Shown piece after piece: positions 25,801-35,240 of a stretch of DNA of 64,000 nt. The stretch is from Candidatus Electryonea clarkiae (GTDB taxonomy: Bacteria; Electryoneota; Electryoneia; Electryoneales; Electryoneaceae), in contig JAVCCM010000003.1 of the NCBI GenBank assembly GCA_030765455.1, forward strand, positions 1 to 64,000. The letters run 5' to 3'. Made by a program: the position numbers and the translations under genes. How positions within the stretch are numbered: the stretch's first letter is position 1; each line of letters opens with the position of its first letter. The notes under the pieces were generated by a model. It was given only the letters and a program-made list of their open reading frames with translations, was not told the origin of the DNA and did no database searches.

Positions 25801-25919
25801 TGTTTAACGATGCTGATAACAATGGCGAACCCGATAAAGACGTTGATGGTCTTCACGATAATCCATTGTATTGGGAGCGGAGTAGATCATTCCAATTCGG
25901 TATAGGATTTGAGTTTTAA
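22833..25919 (+). CDS. TonB-dependent receptor with CarboxypepD-like domain and EF-hand-like inserts
   Basis: A 1028-residue outer-membrane receptor. The signal peptide (LIALFMIQGAAFAAS) is followed by a carboxypeptidase-regulatory-like domain (residues ~25-105: LIGVNVILEGTSFGASTDLD, then GNFFILNVPPGDYTL). Next is a plug domain (VSYIVDGASMVDPMTG, EVNVITGGQSVEYGNALSGV), then a beta-barrel ending in aromatic F-E-F. Unusually, barrel loops carry D-x-N/D-x-D/N-G loops like dockerin/EF-hand sites (about residues 385-405, 470, 510-530, 545 and 995-1010). AAGGGG before the 22833 ATG favours it over a GTG at 22800. It leads the surface cluster; PorV and T9SS cargo follow within short gaps. The ligand is unknown. 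Confidence 0.9.
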   Translation: MLRPKAIAASLIALFMIQGAAFAASTGKIFGTCVDAENQEALIGVNVILEGTSFGASTDLDGNFFILNVPPGDYTLKASMLSYTTVIFNNVKVSSDRTTSINAKLAPTIMEAGEEVTYIAKRPMIQKDMTDSRTTRTAEDMKLMPVENIVAIVRLSAGIVGNNFRGGRASEVSYIVDGASMVDPMTGTYEGFIPQVSFAEVNVITGGQSVEYGNALSGVVNQITKEGADRIDGNLSIRSNDMGEDEAFVGERDRMKDLQGSVSGPVPLFNSLRMGSMYYLFSGQYFDTQGRFENDDSTLTSSFGKVTYKLSPKHKLTFSGAVSNAQYTFFGQGSDENLWSRTTFEDRLGQFEPIYLENGDLDPGYVYLDANGNPWYDNGLVDSEDLNRNGVIDPGEDLDGDGAIDTEDLNHNFQLDAHNMFNHVPYYEHHTEQFSAKWNHTLSARTFYELNVSRYKTQLHYNSRERFNEDTNGNEMLDLELKYSTNADVPQEIWDEYRDYYKEAEGFVFFDFNQNGEYDYEDLNGNEIWDWDVYGSQHDLFQDNDDDGYIDASQGNPSDEWLRWQDINFFGNTKDNDDFMNYGSGKTYDRARWGNDYKIVWNIKGNVTSQMHKYHQIKSGIDLQFIEIFDHDVDMASGGNVYGQNVNTEPRLYGFWLEDKMEFEGMVINAGVRFDVFDINFDQYPADIEDPVLDPVNGGEVKNPVAVDPKYYWGPRLGVAFPITDRDLLSFNYSRNFQIPILRYAFTNVNWDFSGAFPLIGNVNLEPERTTSYELTVRHQFTPDMAMVGTGFYKDISGLTDTRQVYYDPRNWYGLYINLDYGNVRGFELSLEKRFSSFYSGTVNYTYSVSKGKASSARQNYQNAWAENVIRTTESYLDWDQRHTVNGTIQLMVPRGTKPFNMAWMDEWMLSLIGRYGSGLPFTSPSRDKDPPINDQRLPFTLTFDGRVQKRYSFNDNFAALIYLQGYNIFDRQNIDQDYFQTYADAQWYMFNDADNNGEPDKDVDGLHDNPLYWERSRSFQFGIGFEF

Positions 25920-25940
25920 TATCTAAGGAGGAGGAAGACC

Positions 25941-28397
25941 GTGAGGTCAAAATATCTAAAATGGTTTTTAACCGGATTTGCCGTCCTTGGATTTGCATCT
26001 CTATCGATTTCGGCGTCATTACCCGGTAAAGGCACAAAAGGACCTGTCAGGACAAGCAGCGCACGTCCGGCATTAGCCCAGAGAGTACACGATGTCGGGA
26101 CAATATGGTCAGCCATTTCGAATTATGGCAATTATGGCGATCCCAACGCGAACCTTCCTTCCGGTGAATGGCCCGGCGGATCGGAAGTTTTCTATATATG
26201 GGAAGGTCGTTTCTGGCTTGCTGCGATGGTTGGCGGGGAACCATTATGTTCACACGCTGACTTCGGTAATTATGAATTTGATCCTACCGAAGGATCGTCT
26301 TTCTATTTCGGCTCAGGACCAAAGGCTATCCAGGATGGCTGGGTGACTTTTGATGACATGACCGACTATTCCGGGCACACACCTATAGGGTTCCAGATTT
26401 CTCAAAGAAGTCTTGCCTGGTCGTTAACCGATTATGATGATTTCATCATTTTTCTTTACGAGATAAAGAATACTTCAGGCGGCACGTTGAACGGAGCTAT
26501 GGTTACCTGGGTCTTTGACAATGACTGTGGTGCCGGTGCCGGGGGAGATCCTGACCAGCCGAATATTGACGACCTCGTTGATTATGACGGCTGGACGCCG
26601 GAAGGACAGAATGAATTCCGTTATGACTGGGTAGATCCGTTAGACCTTGATGGCGACGGAATAACCGGCTATGACGTCTGGGGTTGGGCTCTGGCAGATC
26701 CCAGAAATCCATACGTGGATGGTTACACTGATGCCGACGCACCCGGTGATGAAGAATTTGTCGCTGAGCCTGACGGAGTTTATGACGAATTCCAGATTTA
26801 CCTGGTTCCCGGTGGTCCTCCAATAATTGGACAGCCTGAAACAGAGTTCGACGGTGAAGTTCTTTTCGATGCGAATGGTGATACTTTAAGAGGATATTTG
26901 CTCTCCCGAAATATGAGTTATATGTATGACGGAGATTATCCTCAAAGTGGTGAGAATGATGTTGGGGAAAGAACAAACACTACACCCGTAGCAGGATTCA
27001 TTGGAACTCGATTGCTATATATTCCTATGGATCCGTTCTATGCAGCAGAAGATGATACAATGCCTCGACCACTTTCTCATCAATGGTGGAACTGGGAATC
27101 TGACCCGGGCAGCGATATAGAAAAATATGAGTATATGACCGGTACGCACGATCTTTCCGCAGGATTGCATTTCATGCCACATCCTTTCGACTATGCCGCC
27201 GGTGCACCGGTCTTTGATTATCGCTATATGTACACCAGCGGACCTTATAATGACTGGCTTGATGGTGAGACGAAAAAGTACGTGATGGTAACAGGTGTGG
27301 GCTTGGGAATTCAGGGTTTGCGTGAGAATGTTGATAACGCTCTCATTTCTTATTTCCAGGGTGATCCGGGCGTGATTGGTACACCTGTCTCAAAACCTGA
27401 GGAGTTCGTCAGTGATAATGATCCTACGACACCAGATATCGCACAACTTGGATTTACAGGCGTAACCAATAATGCCATCAGAAGCGATAAGCACTTCCTG
27501 TTGCCAATCCCTCCACCCATTCCGGAACTGCATTACAGCGCCGGAGACCGTAAGATAAATATGGTATGGGATTCGTCCGCGGAAACTACCATAGACAATT
27601 TCCTTGGCACACCGGACTTCGAGGGTTATAAAATATATCGCTCCAAATACAATGCTCAGAATTGGTTGATGATAGCCGCATTTGATAATAAAAACGAGCC
27701 GGTTTATCTTTTGAACTCTGAAGGCGATACCATATGCCCGCTGATAGTTGGATCCAATACTCTTACGATTCATGATGAGGGTTATTGGGAGGCTCATGCT
27801 GCTCCAAACAGGCAGTTTGTGAAAGTCGAATTGCCAGATATAGTCCATGGTTATTCCGATGAAGGAGGTGTATTCATAGACTCTAATGGAGATGTGGTAT
27901 TCAACGACACAGAACCGCCGATAAATGGGTTGAAATACTTCTATTCGGTTGTTGCTTACGATCCCGATAAACCTGATAGGGGGCTAAACCAGATAGAGTC
28001 GGCGAAATCCAACTATCGAAAATCCCTTGAAGGCGCTCCTGACCCCGTAATACCACGTCCTGATGCAAAAATAGATAATCCCGATGGAACCGATTTCATT
28101 GGTACTGTTGATGACATTAAAGTTGTACCTAATCCTTACAAAGGAACGGCGATTTTCGAATCCCGTTATGAGGATAGGATCTCATTCATCAATCTGCCTC
28201 CGCGATGCAAAATTTCAATCTTTACTATGACTGGTGATTTAATAGATGAAATTATGCATTCCAGCACTACTAGCGGGGCTGAATATTGGAATCTGATCAG
28301 TCGAAACAACCAAAAGATTGTTTCCGGTTTGTACATCTATGTGGTTGAGACGCCGGATGATCAGAAAAAAGTTGACAAATTCTTAATCATCCGATAA
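25941..28397 (+). CDS. Large secreted protein with variant T9SS tail
   Basis: An 818-residue secreted protein of unrecognised function. After a signal peptide (WFLTGFAVLGFASLSISAS) comes a long domain rich in W, Y, D and G, with acidic loops (DLDGDGITGYDVWGW). A fibronectin-like segment lies near residue 540-620 (YSAGDRKINMVWDSS, FEGYKIYRSKY). The C-terminal sorting-like domain begins VVPNPYKGTAIFES instead of Y-P-N-P-F-N and ends VSGLYIYVVETPD then FLIIR. A strong AAGGAGGAGG precedes the GTG at 25941, 21 bases after the receptor stop, so the two are co-transcribed. Similar proteins commonly accompany TonB receptors and PorV in FCB candidate phyla (from memory, not checked). Confidence 0.75.
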   Translation: MRSKYLKWFLTGFAVLGFASLSISASLPGKGTKGPVRTSSARPALAQRVHDVGTIWSAISNYGNYGDPNANLPSGEWPGGSEVFYIWEGRFWLAAMVGGEPLCSHADFGNYEFDPTEGSSFYFGSGPKAIQDGWVTFDDMTDYSGHTPIGFQISQRSLAWSLTDYDDFIIFLYEIKNTSGGTLNGAMVTWVFDNDCGAGAGGDPDQPNIDDLVDYDGWTPEGQNEFRYDWVDPLDLDGDGITGYDVWGWALADPRNPYVDGYTDADAPGDEEFVAEPDGVYDEFQIYLVPGGPPIIGQPETEFDGEVLFDANGDTLRGYLLSRNMSYMYDGDYPQSGENDVGERTNTTPVAGFIGTRLLYIPMDPFYAAEDDTMPRPLSHQWWNWESDPGSDIEKYEYMTGTHDLSAGLHFMPHPFDYAAGAPVFDYRYMYTSGPYNDWLDGETKKYVMVTGVGLGIQGLRENVDNALISYFQGDPGVIGTPVSKPEEFVSDNDPTTPDIAQLGFTGVTNNAIRSDKHFLLPIPPPIPELHYSAGDRKINMVWDSSAETTIDNFLGTPDFEGYKIYRSKYNAQNWLMIAAFDNKNEPVYLLNSEGDTICPLIVGSNTLTIHDEGYWEAHAAPNRQFVKVELPDIVHGYSDEGGVFIDSNGDVVFNDTEPPINGLKYFYSVVAYDPDKPDRGLNQIESAKSNYRKSLEGAPDPVIPRPDAKIDNPDGTDFIGTVDDIKVVPNPYKGTAIFESRYEDRISFINLPPRCKISIFTMTGDLIDEIMHSSTTSGAEYWNLISRNNQKIVSGLYIYVVETPDDQKKVDKFLIIR

Positions 28398-28418
28398 GGC
28401 TATAGAGGAGAAACAACC

Positions 28419-29396
28419 ATGAAAAATATAAGATACATTGTGGTATTCGTCCTGGCTGCTGCGCTCATGATACCCCTTATCGGATCTGCTGAAGACTTCG
28501 CCAAGGTTGGTACAGTAGGCACCCAGTTCCTGAAAATTCCAATTGGCGCGAGAGGCGTTGGGATGGGTAATGCATTTGCTGCCCTGAGCAATGATGTCTC
28601 TGCGATGTACTGGAATCCTGCAGGATTGACCCATGTTGAGGGAAACGCAGTTTTCTTTGAAAGGGTTAATTGGCTGGCGGATATGAGTTATGATGCGGTA
28701 GGATACGCCCGAAAAATATCTCCCTCATGGGGAATTGGAGTTTTCGCGGCAAGTCTAAATAGCGGCGATGTAGAAGAAACGACTGTCAGCCAACCTAATG
28801 GTACTGGTGAATACTGGAGTGTTACCGACTGGCAGATGGGAATTTCGGCAGCGACGCAGTTGACGAATAAGTTCTCGATCGGTTCAAACTTTAAATACAT
28901 CAGTGAAGATCTTGACGGTACTATTGCCGGTGCCTGGGTTGTAGATATTGGAACGCTATACGATACACGTTGGAATACTGTAAAGCTGAGCATGAATATC
29001 CGTAATTTCGGACCTGAAATTGAACTTGACGGTAACTATTACGACTACGACAATGGCACAATCCTGAATGATCCCACTGGATATCTGCCATACCATTTCC
29101 CTATGACGTTTAAACTTGGAATGGCAATCGAACCATATACAGACGAAATGCATCGTTTGACACTTGTAGCCGATTTGGAACATCCCAACGATAACATTGA
29201 ACGTTACAACCTTGGTGGAGAATATGGTTTTCGTGAACTGTTCTTCCTCCGTGGCGGTTATACTATCGGACATGATACCCAAGGTTTCTCAGCCGGTATG
29301 GGATCGGGATGGCAAGGTTTTGGAATCGATTACGCTATTAGTGATTTCGGTATTCTTGAAATGGTACACAGGTTTAATGTCCATTATAACTTTTGA
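28419..29396 (+). CDS. PorV/PorQ-family outer-membrane protein
   Basis: A 325-residue beta-barrel protein with signal peptide (FVLAAALMIPLIGSAE). The N-terminal barrel entry FLKIPIGARGVGMGNAFAAL followed by SAMYWNPAGLTH is the PorV/UPF0164 signature. It ends in an aromatic residue (HYNF), as outer-membrane barrels do. PorV-type proteins act as the T9SS shuttle that takes cargo from the translocon and presents it to the sortase. The position between T9SS cargo genes, 21 bases after one and 65 before the next, suggests a dedicated shuttle for this cluster (inference). Confidence 0.88.
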   Translation: MKNIRYIVVFVLAAALMIPLIGSAEDFAKVGTVGTQFLKIPIGARGVGMGNAFAALSNDVSAMYWNPAGLTHVEGNAVFFERVNWLADMSYDAVGYARKISPSWGIGVFAASLNSGDVEETTVSQPNGTGEYWSVTDWQMGISAATQLTNKFSIGSNFKYISEDLDGTIAGAWVVDIGTLYDTRWNTVKLSMNIRNFGPEIELDGNYYDYDNGTILNDPTGYLPYHFPMTFKLGMAIEPYTDEMHRLTLVADLEHPNDNIERYNLGGEYGFRELFFLRGGYTIGHDTQGFSAGMGSGWQGFGIDYAISDFGILEMVHRFNVHYNF

Positions 29397-29461
29397 TGCG
29401 ACAATAACTGCCTCATTCAGAAGTTTATTAATAAACTGTCTGAGCTAAGGAGGGAAATAAT

Positions 29462-32400
29462 ATGTTTAGATTTTTGGGTAAAGGATTGACAGTACCGGTT
29501 GTATTACTTCTAATGTACACTATTGCTGTTGCCCAACCCGTTGCAGATAGAGCTGAATATGATGAAGCAACCAACGAAATACGGATATATTTCGATACCG
29601 AGGTAGTGACTGAAGAGAAATCAGTTGTTATCGATGGCATATTGATCGACGATGACAACGGTATGCAGAATGCAGACCTTGCGTTGCGAGGGGCACTGGT
29701 TTTAAATCAGTCAGCGAGAAGCTCCAGCTTAATTATTACCCCAATGTTCAACGGCGTTGTTGATCGTTATCTATATGTTAACGATTCGGGAACGGAAATT
29801 ACTGCTGATTGTTGGGGAAGAGATTATGCTGACCTGATGGCACTTGAAATCGATCTGAATCACGACGACATGCGAATTTATATCCCCGGTGGAATGGTAA
29901 TTGACTCGGATGGAATTGAATGCTCAGCAGGATGGATTTCGCTGGACTACATGGCTACGGCTGCAGGAAGTGAAGTTATGTTGACTGATGTAATCTATAA
30001 TGCATCGTCCAATTTGCTTCATTTTGAATTCAATTCAGTCATGCAATTTGATCAGTTACCAGAGGATATTTCAGGAGATCATCCAGACAATGGTGATTGG
30101 CCAGGACCCGGAGACGGCATTCTCAGTACAGTGAATCCTGACGAAGATCGTAATGGTAACGAGGTACTGGATATGGAGCAGAATATCCGGTTGGTTAATA
30201 TTTCCTTCATGGATACACTGGGCGGCAGCTTCACTTTTGCCAGCGCCCTGGACATGACCAGGGAAGATTCCACACATTTGTCGTTTGAACTTTCAAGAAC
30301 GAACAGGGCAGCATTCGAGCAGCTTGATAATAATTCCATAACAGTCAGTTTTGGTGCATTCACCTTTGTGGATGAAAACTATAATCCTCTTGTTCCTGTT
30401 GAAGAATCTGATGCATTTGTCGTTACCTATATTGAAGACTCAGTTCCGCTTCTTGTTGAAAGCGCACAGTATGATCTCGGTTTGAATGAACTCGAAGTGA
30501 AATTCAACCTCGCTGTTGATCCTAATGTCGCTTCTTACATAATAATGCCGAAATTCTGGTTTAACGGCTCAGGTATCGAATCCGACACTAATGAGGTAAC
30601 GGTTTCAGTATTTGTCAGCGGTGGTGACGCAACTAGAAGTGGCAGTAACGGTGTTACAATTACCATGAATGTGCCTGATTCTCGAGCTGTAGAAGATTTT
30701 TATTTCGGGTACGATGATGTTGAATACGAAATCGAACTGCTGGCGAATGCAGTAATCAGTGAGCAGGGAAACGGAAACAGTCACGGTTCTGTGGATTTAG
30801 TATTTGTCGATGAGTCAACTTCCAACAAAGCTCCTAACGTTGATTCAGTATCTTATGACGCATTTCTGAACCAACTCTATGTACTGTTTGACGTCAGGTT
30901 GGATCAGTTGGTGGAATTGACGGGATTCAGCATTGTGATCGGAGACGATGAATTTTCGTTAACGGGCGGTGAATTTGAACGGACTACGGGTAACAAAGCA
31001 TTAATTATTGATATTAACAGATTCGATCAAAACAATTTTGAGATGAATGGAGACCGGGCGAATGCTACATTAAAAGTAGCGCCATTCAGCGTTTATCAAC
31101 AGAACAAATTGAACGGTAATCGTCAGATTCCAGATAATAACAGCGATGCCCAGATTGACTATATTGCAGATACGAACCCGCCTCTTCCCAAATACCTGTT
31201 TTACGATTTTCAGGAAGGTCGTCTAATACTTGAAACTCAATCAGCTCTTCCTGTCTCAGCAGTGGATTTGAATAAACTTAATTTCGCGGGTGTTACTTTA
31301 TCTGCTGCCGATAGCGCCTACTTCGGCGCTGACAGTATAGTACGAGGTGATTACAACCGGATAATCTTCTATCTGAACGATTCCAATGTGGAGGCGCTAA
31401 ATGCAATTTCTGATGGCAGTAAGGATGCGGTAGAAGTTGATTTTTCAGCCGGATTTCTAATGAACGGTGATGGTATCGAATCCCCGGAAATGTTGAATAT
31501 TACTGATCTGGAACATTTAACTGCTGACTCCAATGCAGTTGATGTTTTAATCGGCTATGGGCGGGATTTCTTCGTTCGCGGAAAAGAATATTTCCCTTCT
31601 TTACCGCGACGGGAGCACGCTTCAATCAGAAAAATATCAGAACACGCCACATGGTATATTGCAAATAGTCAGTGGTTGGAAATGGATCAATTGAATGGTA
31701 TCGACCACTACGATGGAGATACCGAACCTCCGACTTTCGCTCCTTTTCCAACAGGCGTAGTCCCAATGGTTATGGCTGAAGTTGATTCGGCAGTCAAATA
31801 TTTCGAGCACTCATCGCCAAATAATCCTGATAAGGGTGCGTATGAGGTAATTCTTGAACTGTTTGCCGATGGTCAGGAAGACAAGATTCCGGAGAAAGTT
31901 AATATTCTTTTCGCTGATGTTTATGATGATTATGGGGAAGATGGAAGAAACGATTCCAAGGGTGCGATGTGGCAGCCGGGATACTTCAGACCTGATGATC
32001 TTCCTGGCAGCGATGTTGAATATTCTAATGGCTCAGAACTGATTGTTGTTGATTGTTATCCTCAGAGTTTCAACAACCCCGACAAAATTGTCTATAGCTG
32101 GGATAACAGGTCGGGTCCTGACTATGTATATAACCAGGCAAATTTTGAAAGCATCAACGATGGACTTGGCGCATTAACCAACATCTTCACCCAGTATGTT
32201 ACATATAAAGTAGATATTTATGAACAGGAATGGATGCGTGTCGGTCTGGCATACCTGGCTGAATTCATTGTTGGAAGAGGAGTAGAGCTTAATGATGAGG
32301 ACAGCCTCGTTATTGTTGACCAGCCTACATTTTACGGGGCGAGTGAAGCGAGAGGACTTGCTGGTGGGAATATTCTTGTCGCAATGGGAGCAGACCATAA

Positions 32401-34147
32401 CAGCCGTGTAGATTATACTCATATGTATATGTTCTTCCTCTATTTGTGGGAAAAATATGGCGGAGATGAGATAATCCAGGAGATTGCCGCTTCACCTCGT
32501 GCAGGTTTAAATGCAATAAATGAGGTTATTATTGATCATCAGGATCAACTTCCGGAATACTTAAAGAATAAAGGCATTTCTGAAGTAATTCTTGATTTTG
32601 CTACTGCGAACCTGTTGGATGTGGTTGATGCAACACAAGGCGATCACGGAATATATGAATTTGAACAGATCAATACGCGCGGACCGGTTCGAGGATCTCA
32701 ACTTAAATGGAAAGACACATCCGGGAAGGATAAAGCGCCTTACCTGAAAAATTGTCCCATACTGGGTTTCAGTTACTATTACACTTCATACGGCGACCTG
32801 GATCCTAACAGGGCGCTTGATCCCACAAATGACGATTTGGTGGTTTTCGCAGGCTCAGACGCTTCATTCATAAAATTCCGCAAGGTCAATGTGCGGGCTT
32901 CCAATATTTCTCCTGATCTGGGTGACGAATACAAAATACAGGATTTTTCAGGTGAAAACTGGGATGATGACTTGAATCGAGGTATTGCTTCTATGTCACC
33001 GGGAGGTAATTGGACTCTGGGGACGGGTGATGATGATTTCCCCATGTGGGTGCTTATTGCCAGTGGTGGAGGAGAATTCACATTAACAAACGAATCGTCT
33101 GCCTCTGAATTCACCCGTATTTTCATCGCTCAAAATCCGGCTCTATCCCGGAAACTGGACGTATATGTAATCACAGAACTCCAGTTGTATAACGAGGAAG
33201 CTGATGCAGCGCCTCTATTGTATGCATCTTCAGATTCAGATGGAAATGATACATTACTGGTTTATTCCTCATCGGATAATTTTGAACTGACCACGGTTGA
33301 TAATGAAATGAGCCATCATCATCTGTATCTAGCCAGTGGATGGATGCCGGAGGCAGGGACGTATTATTGGCATTTAGGTGGCTACTATTCCAATGGCAAT
33401 GAAGTAAACGCCCCTACGATGTCTGTAGGTGTAAATCGCCTGCCGGGGGGTGAACCCGGTGAATTGGCGCTTGGTAAGGATGTGATAGTGAGAACTTCAA
33501 GACATTCGTTGTCAAGGTCAGCATGGGGGAATATCACGACAATTCCTGATGTAGGTCAGGCTGGGGAGTTAGACGAGCTGCCGGTTATCCCGGATGATTT
33601 TGAACGCATCAATGTCAGCCCGGATTACAGGGTTGCTCCCGTAAATCTCGAGCTTGAAGATCCAGCAACTTTGACTATCAGGTACGATCAGGAGCTTGCA
33701 GAAAACAATCAGGTAGGTATCTATTATTTACATGAGAATGCCTGGGCATACGTAGGTGGCAGTATTGATGAGGAAGCTGGCACAATCTCAACCAGAATTG
33801 CCCGATTTGGTACATATCGTGTAATGGCGGGTGAACATGGAGATATTCTTTCCAACCTGCTGATCCCTACTGAATACAGCCTGAAACAAAACTATCCAAA
33901 TCCGTTCAACCCGGCGACAACAATCGAGTTTCAGTTACCGTCAAGCGGACAGGTCAGTCTGTTCATTTATGACATCCTTGGTCGTCGCGTAGCAAAATTG
34001 TTGGATTCTCACTTGCGGTTTGGAACGCACCGAATTGTCTGGCATGGAACCAGTGAAGAGGGTTCCAACCTGGCGTCCGGGATGTACTTCGTTCGTCTTG
34101 AAGCGGGTGATTTCACAAATACAAGAAAAATGGTACTGGTCAAATAA
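29462..34147 (+). CDS. Giant T9SS surface protein with SbsA-like repeats and degenerate peptidase-like region
   Basis: A 1561-residue secreted protein (signal peptide VVLLLMYTIAVAQ). Residues ~25-700 contain about five SbsA/Big_5-like Ig units, each opening with a similar strand (AEYDEATNEIRIYFDTEV, VIYNASSNLLHFEFNSV, AQYDLGLNELEVKFNLAV, VSYDAFLNQLYVLFDVRL). Residues ~740-1060 resemble the peptidase-like modules of T9SS and immune-inhibitor-A-type proteins (YMFFLYLWEKYGGDEIIQEI), but the expected zinc motif H-E-x-x-H is absent; the corresponding place reads NIFTQYVTYK. Then comes a beta-rich part and a canonical sorting domain (YPNPFNPATTIEF ... ASGMYFVRLE ... RKMVLVK). AAGGAGGG lies before the ATG. 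Probably a structural or binding protein. Confidence 0.78.
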   Translation: MFRFLGKGLTVPVVLLLMYTIAVAQPVADRAEYDEATNEIRIYFDTEVVTEEKSVVIDGILIDDDNGMQNADLALRGALVLNQSARSSSLIITPMFNGVVDRYLYVNDSGTEITADCWGRDYADLMALEIDLNHDDMRIYIPGGMVIDSDGIECSAGWISLDYMATAAGSEVMLTDVIYNASSNLLHFEFNSVMQFDQLPEDISGDHPDNGDWPGPGDGILSTVNPDEDRNGNEVLDMEQNIRLVNISFMDTLGGSFTFASALDMTREDSTHLSFELSRTNRAAFEQLDNNSITVSFGAFTFVDENYNPLVPVEESDAFVVTYIEDSVPLLVESAQYDLGLNELEVKFNLAVDPNVASYIIMPKFWFNGSGIESDTNEVTVSVFVSGGDATRSGSNGVTITMNVPDSRAVEDFYFGYDDVEYEIELLANAVISEQGNGNSHGSVDLVFVDESTSNKAPNVDSVSYDAFLNQLYVLFDVRLDQLVELTGFSIVIGDDEFSLTGGEFERTTGNKALIIDINRFDQNNFEMNGDRANATLKVAPFSVYQQNKLNGNRQIPDNNSDAQIDYIADTNPPLPKYLFYDFQEGRLILETQSALPVSAVDLNKLNFAGVTLSAADSAYFGADSIVRGDYNRIIFYLNDSNVEALNAISDGSKDAVEVDFSAGFLMNGDGIESPEMLNITDLEHLTADSNAVDVLIGYGRDFFVRGKEYFPSLPRREHASIRKISEHATWYIANSQWLEMDQLNGIDHYDGDTEPPTFAPFPTGVVPMVMAEVDSAVKYFEHSSPNNPDKGAYEVILELFADGQEDKIPEKVNILFADVYDDYGEDGRNDSKGAMWQPGYFRPDDLPGSDVEYSNGSELIVVDCYPQSFNNPDKIVYSWDNRSGPDYVYNQANFESINDGLGALTNIFTQYVTYKVDIYEQEWMRVGLAYLAEFIVGRGVELNDEDSLVIVDQPTFYGASEARGLAGGNILVAMGADHNSRVDYTHMYMFFLYLWEKYGGDEIIQEIAASPRAGLNAINEVIIDHQDQLPEYLKNKGISEVILDFATANLLDVVDATQGDHGIYEFEQINTRGPVRGSQLKWKDTSGKDKAPYLKNCPILGFSYYYTSYGDLDPNRALDPTNDDLVVFAGSDASFIKFRKVNVRASNISPDLGDEYKIQDFSGENWDDDLNRGIASMSPGGNWTLGTGDDDFPMWVLIASGGGEFTLTNESSASEFTRIFIAQNPALSRKLDVYVITELQLYNEEADAAPLLYASSDSDGNDTLLVYSSSDNFELTTVDNEMSHHHLYLASGWMPEAGTYYWHLGGYYSNGNEVNAPTMSVGVNRLPGGEPGELALGKDVIVRTSRHSLSRSAWGNITTIPDVGQAGELDELPVIPDDFERINVSPDYRVAPVNLELEDPATLTIRYDQELAENNQVGIYYLHENAWAYVGGSIDEEAGTISTRIARFGTYRVMAGEHGDILSNLLIPTEYSLKQNYPNPFNPATTIEFQLPSSGQVSLFIYDILGRRVAKLLDSHLRFGTHRIVWHGTSEEGSNLASGMYFVRLEAGDFTNTRKMVLVK

Positions 34148-34170
34148 AGTTGGAATGGAGGAACAAAAAA

Positions 34171-35103
34171 ATGTATAAATACATTAGTAAAAAGAATATC
34201 ATAACTTTGTTGACCATGATGCTGTTTTTAACAGTTGTGTTCATACCGGGCTGTGAAACATCCAGTGATGATATTCCAACAGGCGCACCTGTAACTGTTG
34301 AGGGATTAGTTGAAGATGGCTGGTCTAATTACGAAGAGGGAAATTTCCAGGAAGCTGTTACTTGTTTTATTGAAGCAACCAATGCTGATGCGAAAAACCT
34401 CGAAGCATACCTTGGAATGGGATATGCTTTCGCGCAACGGGGTGAATTAATCAGAGCGCTGCAGAACTTCGATAATGTGATTGCATTGAGTTCAGTGCTT
34501 GAGGGAGCCGATCCTGACGATGGAGGAATTTCATCGAGTCAAGCCAATGACCTTCGAGCTGAATCGAATGCAGGAAGAGCAATTGCGTATCTTGCTGATG
34601 GTGAATTCGAAAATGCAATTGATTTTGCTGATGAAGCGCTTGTTCTTGACAACGCCTTCCAACACCGGTGGATAGCTGATTTTGACGTAACCAAATTGAA
34701 GCTCGTTAAAGCTGAAGCCTACTTTGGCAGTGGTGATTATGCTAACTGTATGTATGTACTTGATGACATTTCCGGGAATTTTATCAGCGGTTCTACACAG
34801 ATTCAAGAGGCATCAGATACAGTAGTTGTGACACTGCATCAGGATACTTGGAATACCGGGATAGCTGAACTTGAATTGACAAATTTCAATTTGATTGTTC
34901 CGGAAGTTGTAGTGATTTCCGGAGATGATGCACATGAAAACATGTTTGATGTCGTTAGTTTTGAATCGACAGGAAATACCCTGCAATTCAAAGCAAATCC
35001 AATTCCTCAGAATGGCGATACATACGTTATCGAATATAAATATGCCTCCAATTTTGGTGAATTTTTAATTGAATTGAGAGTCAAAATTGATGCATTGAGG
35101 TAA
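34171..35103 (+). CDS. TPR-repeat lipoprotein
   Basis: A 310-residue predicted lipoprotein. The signal peptide ends in lipobox FIPGC (Cys about 28). TPR helices follow (VEDGWSNYEEGNFQEAVTCF, AYLGMGYAFAQRGELIRAL, AYLADGEFENAIDFADEAL), and a C-terminal beta-rich part of ~90 residues has no recognised fold. GGAGG at 34157-34161 selects the ATG at 34171. It sits between two T9SS cargo genes, 23 bases after the first, so it is part of the surface-assembly operon. A scaffold or assembly role in the periplasm or at the outer membrane is plausible but inferred. Confidence 0.8.
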   Translation: MYKYISKKNIITLLTMMLFLTVVFIPGCETSSDDIPTGAPVTVEGLVEDGWSNYEEGNFQEAVTCFIEATNADAKNLEAYLGMGYAFAQRGELIRALQNFDNVIALSSVLEGADPDDGGISSSQANDLRAESNAGRAIAYLADGEFENAIDFADEALVLDNAFQHRWIADFDVTKLKLVKAEAYFGSGDYANCMYVLDDISGNFISGSTQIQEASDTVVVTLHQDTWNTGIAELELTNFNLIVPEVVVISGDDAHENMFDVVSFESTGNTLQFKANPIPQNGDTYVIEYKYASNFGEFLIELRVKIDALR

Positions 35104-35164
35104 TATTCGTTGTATTTTGTGGTTTGGATAAGTTTTTAGAGTGAGATTGTAACAAAGATAAAAA

Positions 35165-35182
35165 AACGTTAATGGTAACGTT
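35165..35182. promoter_or_regulatory. 7-bp inverted repeat in the leader of the last cluster gene
   Basis: AACGTTA (35165-35171) and TAACGTT (35176-35182) flank ATGG in the 137-base gap upstream of the gene at 35241. It could be an operator or a weak hairpin; there is no T run, so a terminator is unlikely. Confidence 0.3.
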
Positions 35183-35240
35183 AAACAAAGAAAACAGTGC
35201 TTAAAACACCTAAGTCAGGTGAAACAAAGAAGGAGGATTT

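Noticed and set aside
26503..26976. A 157-codon minus-strand frame inside the T9SS cargo gene at 25941
   Set aside because: Its translation is abnormally rich in H and R, typical of an antisense frame, and it is embedded in a signal-peptide-bearing gene of the surface operon.
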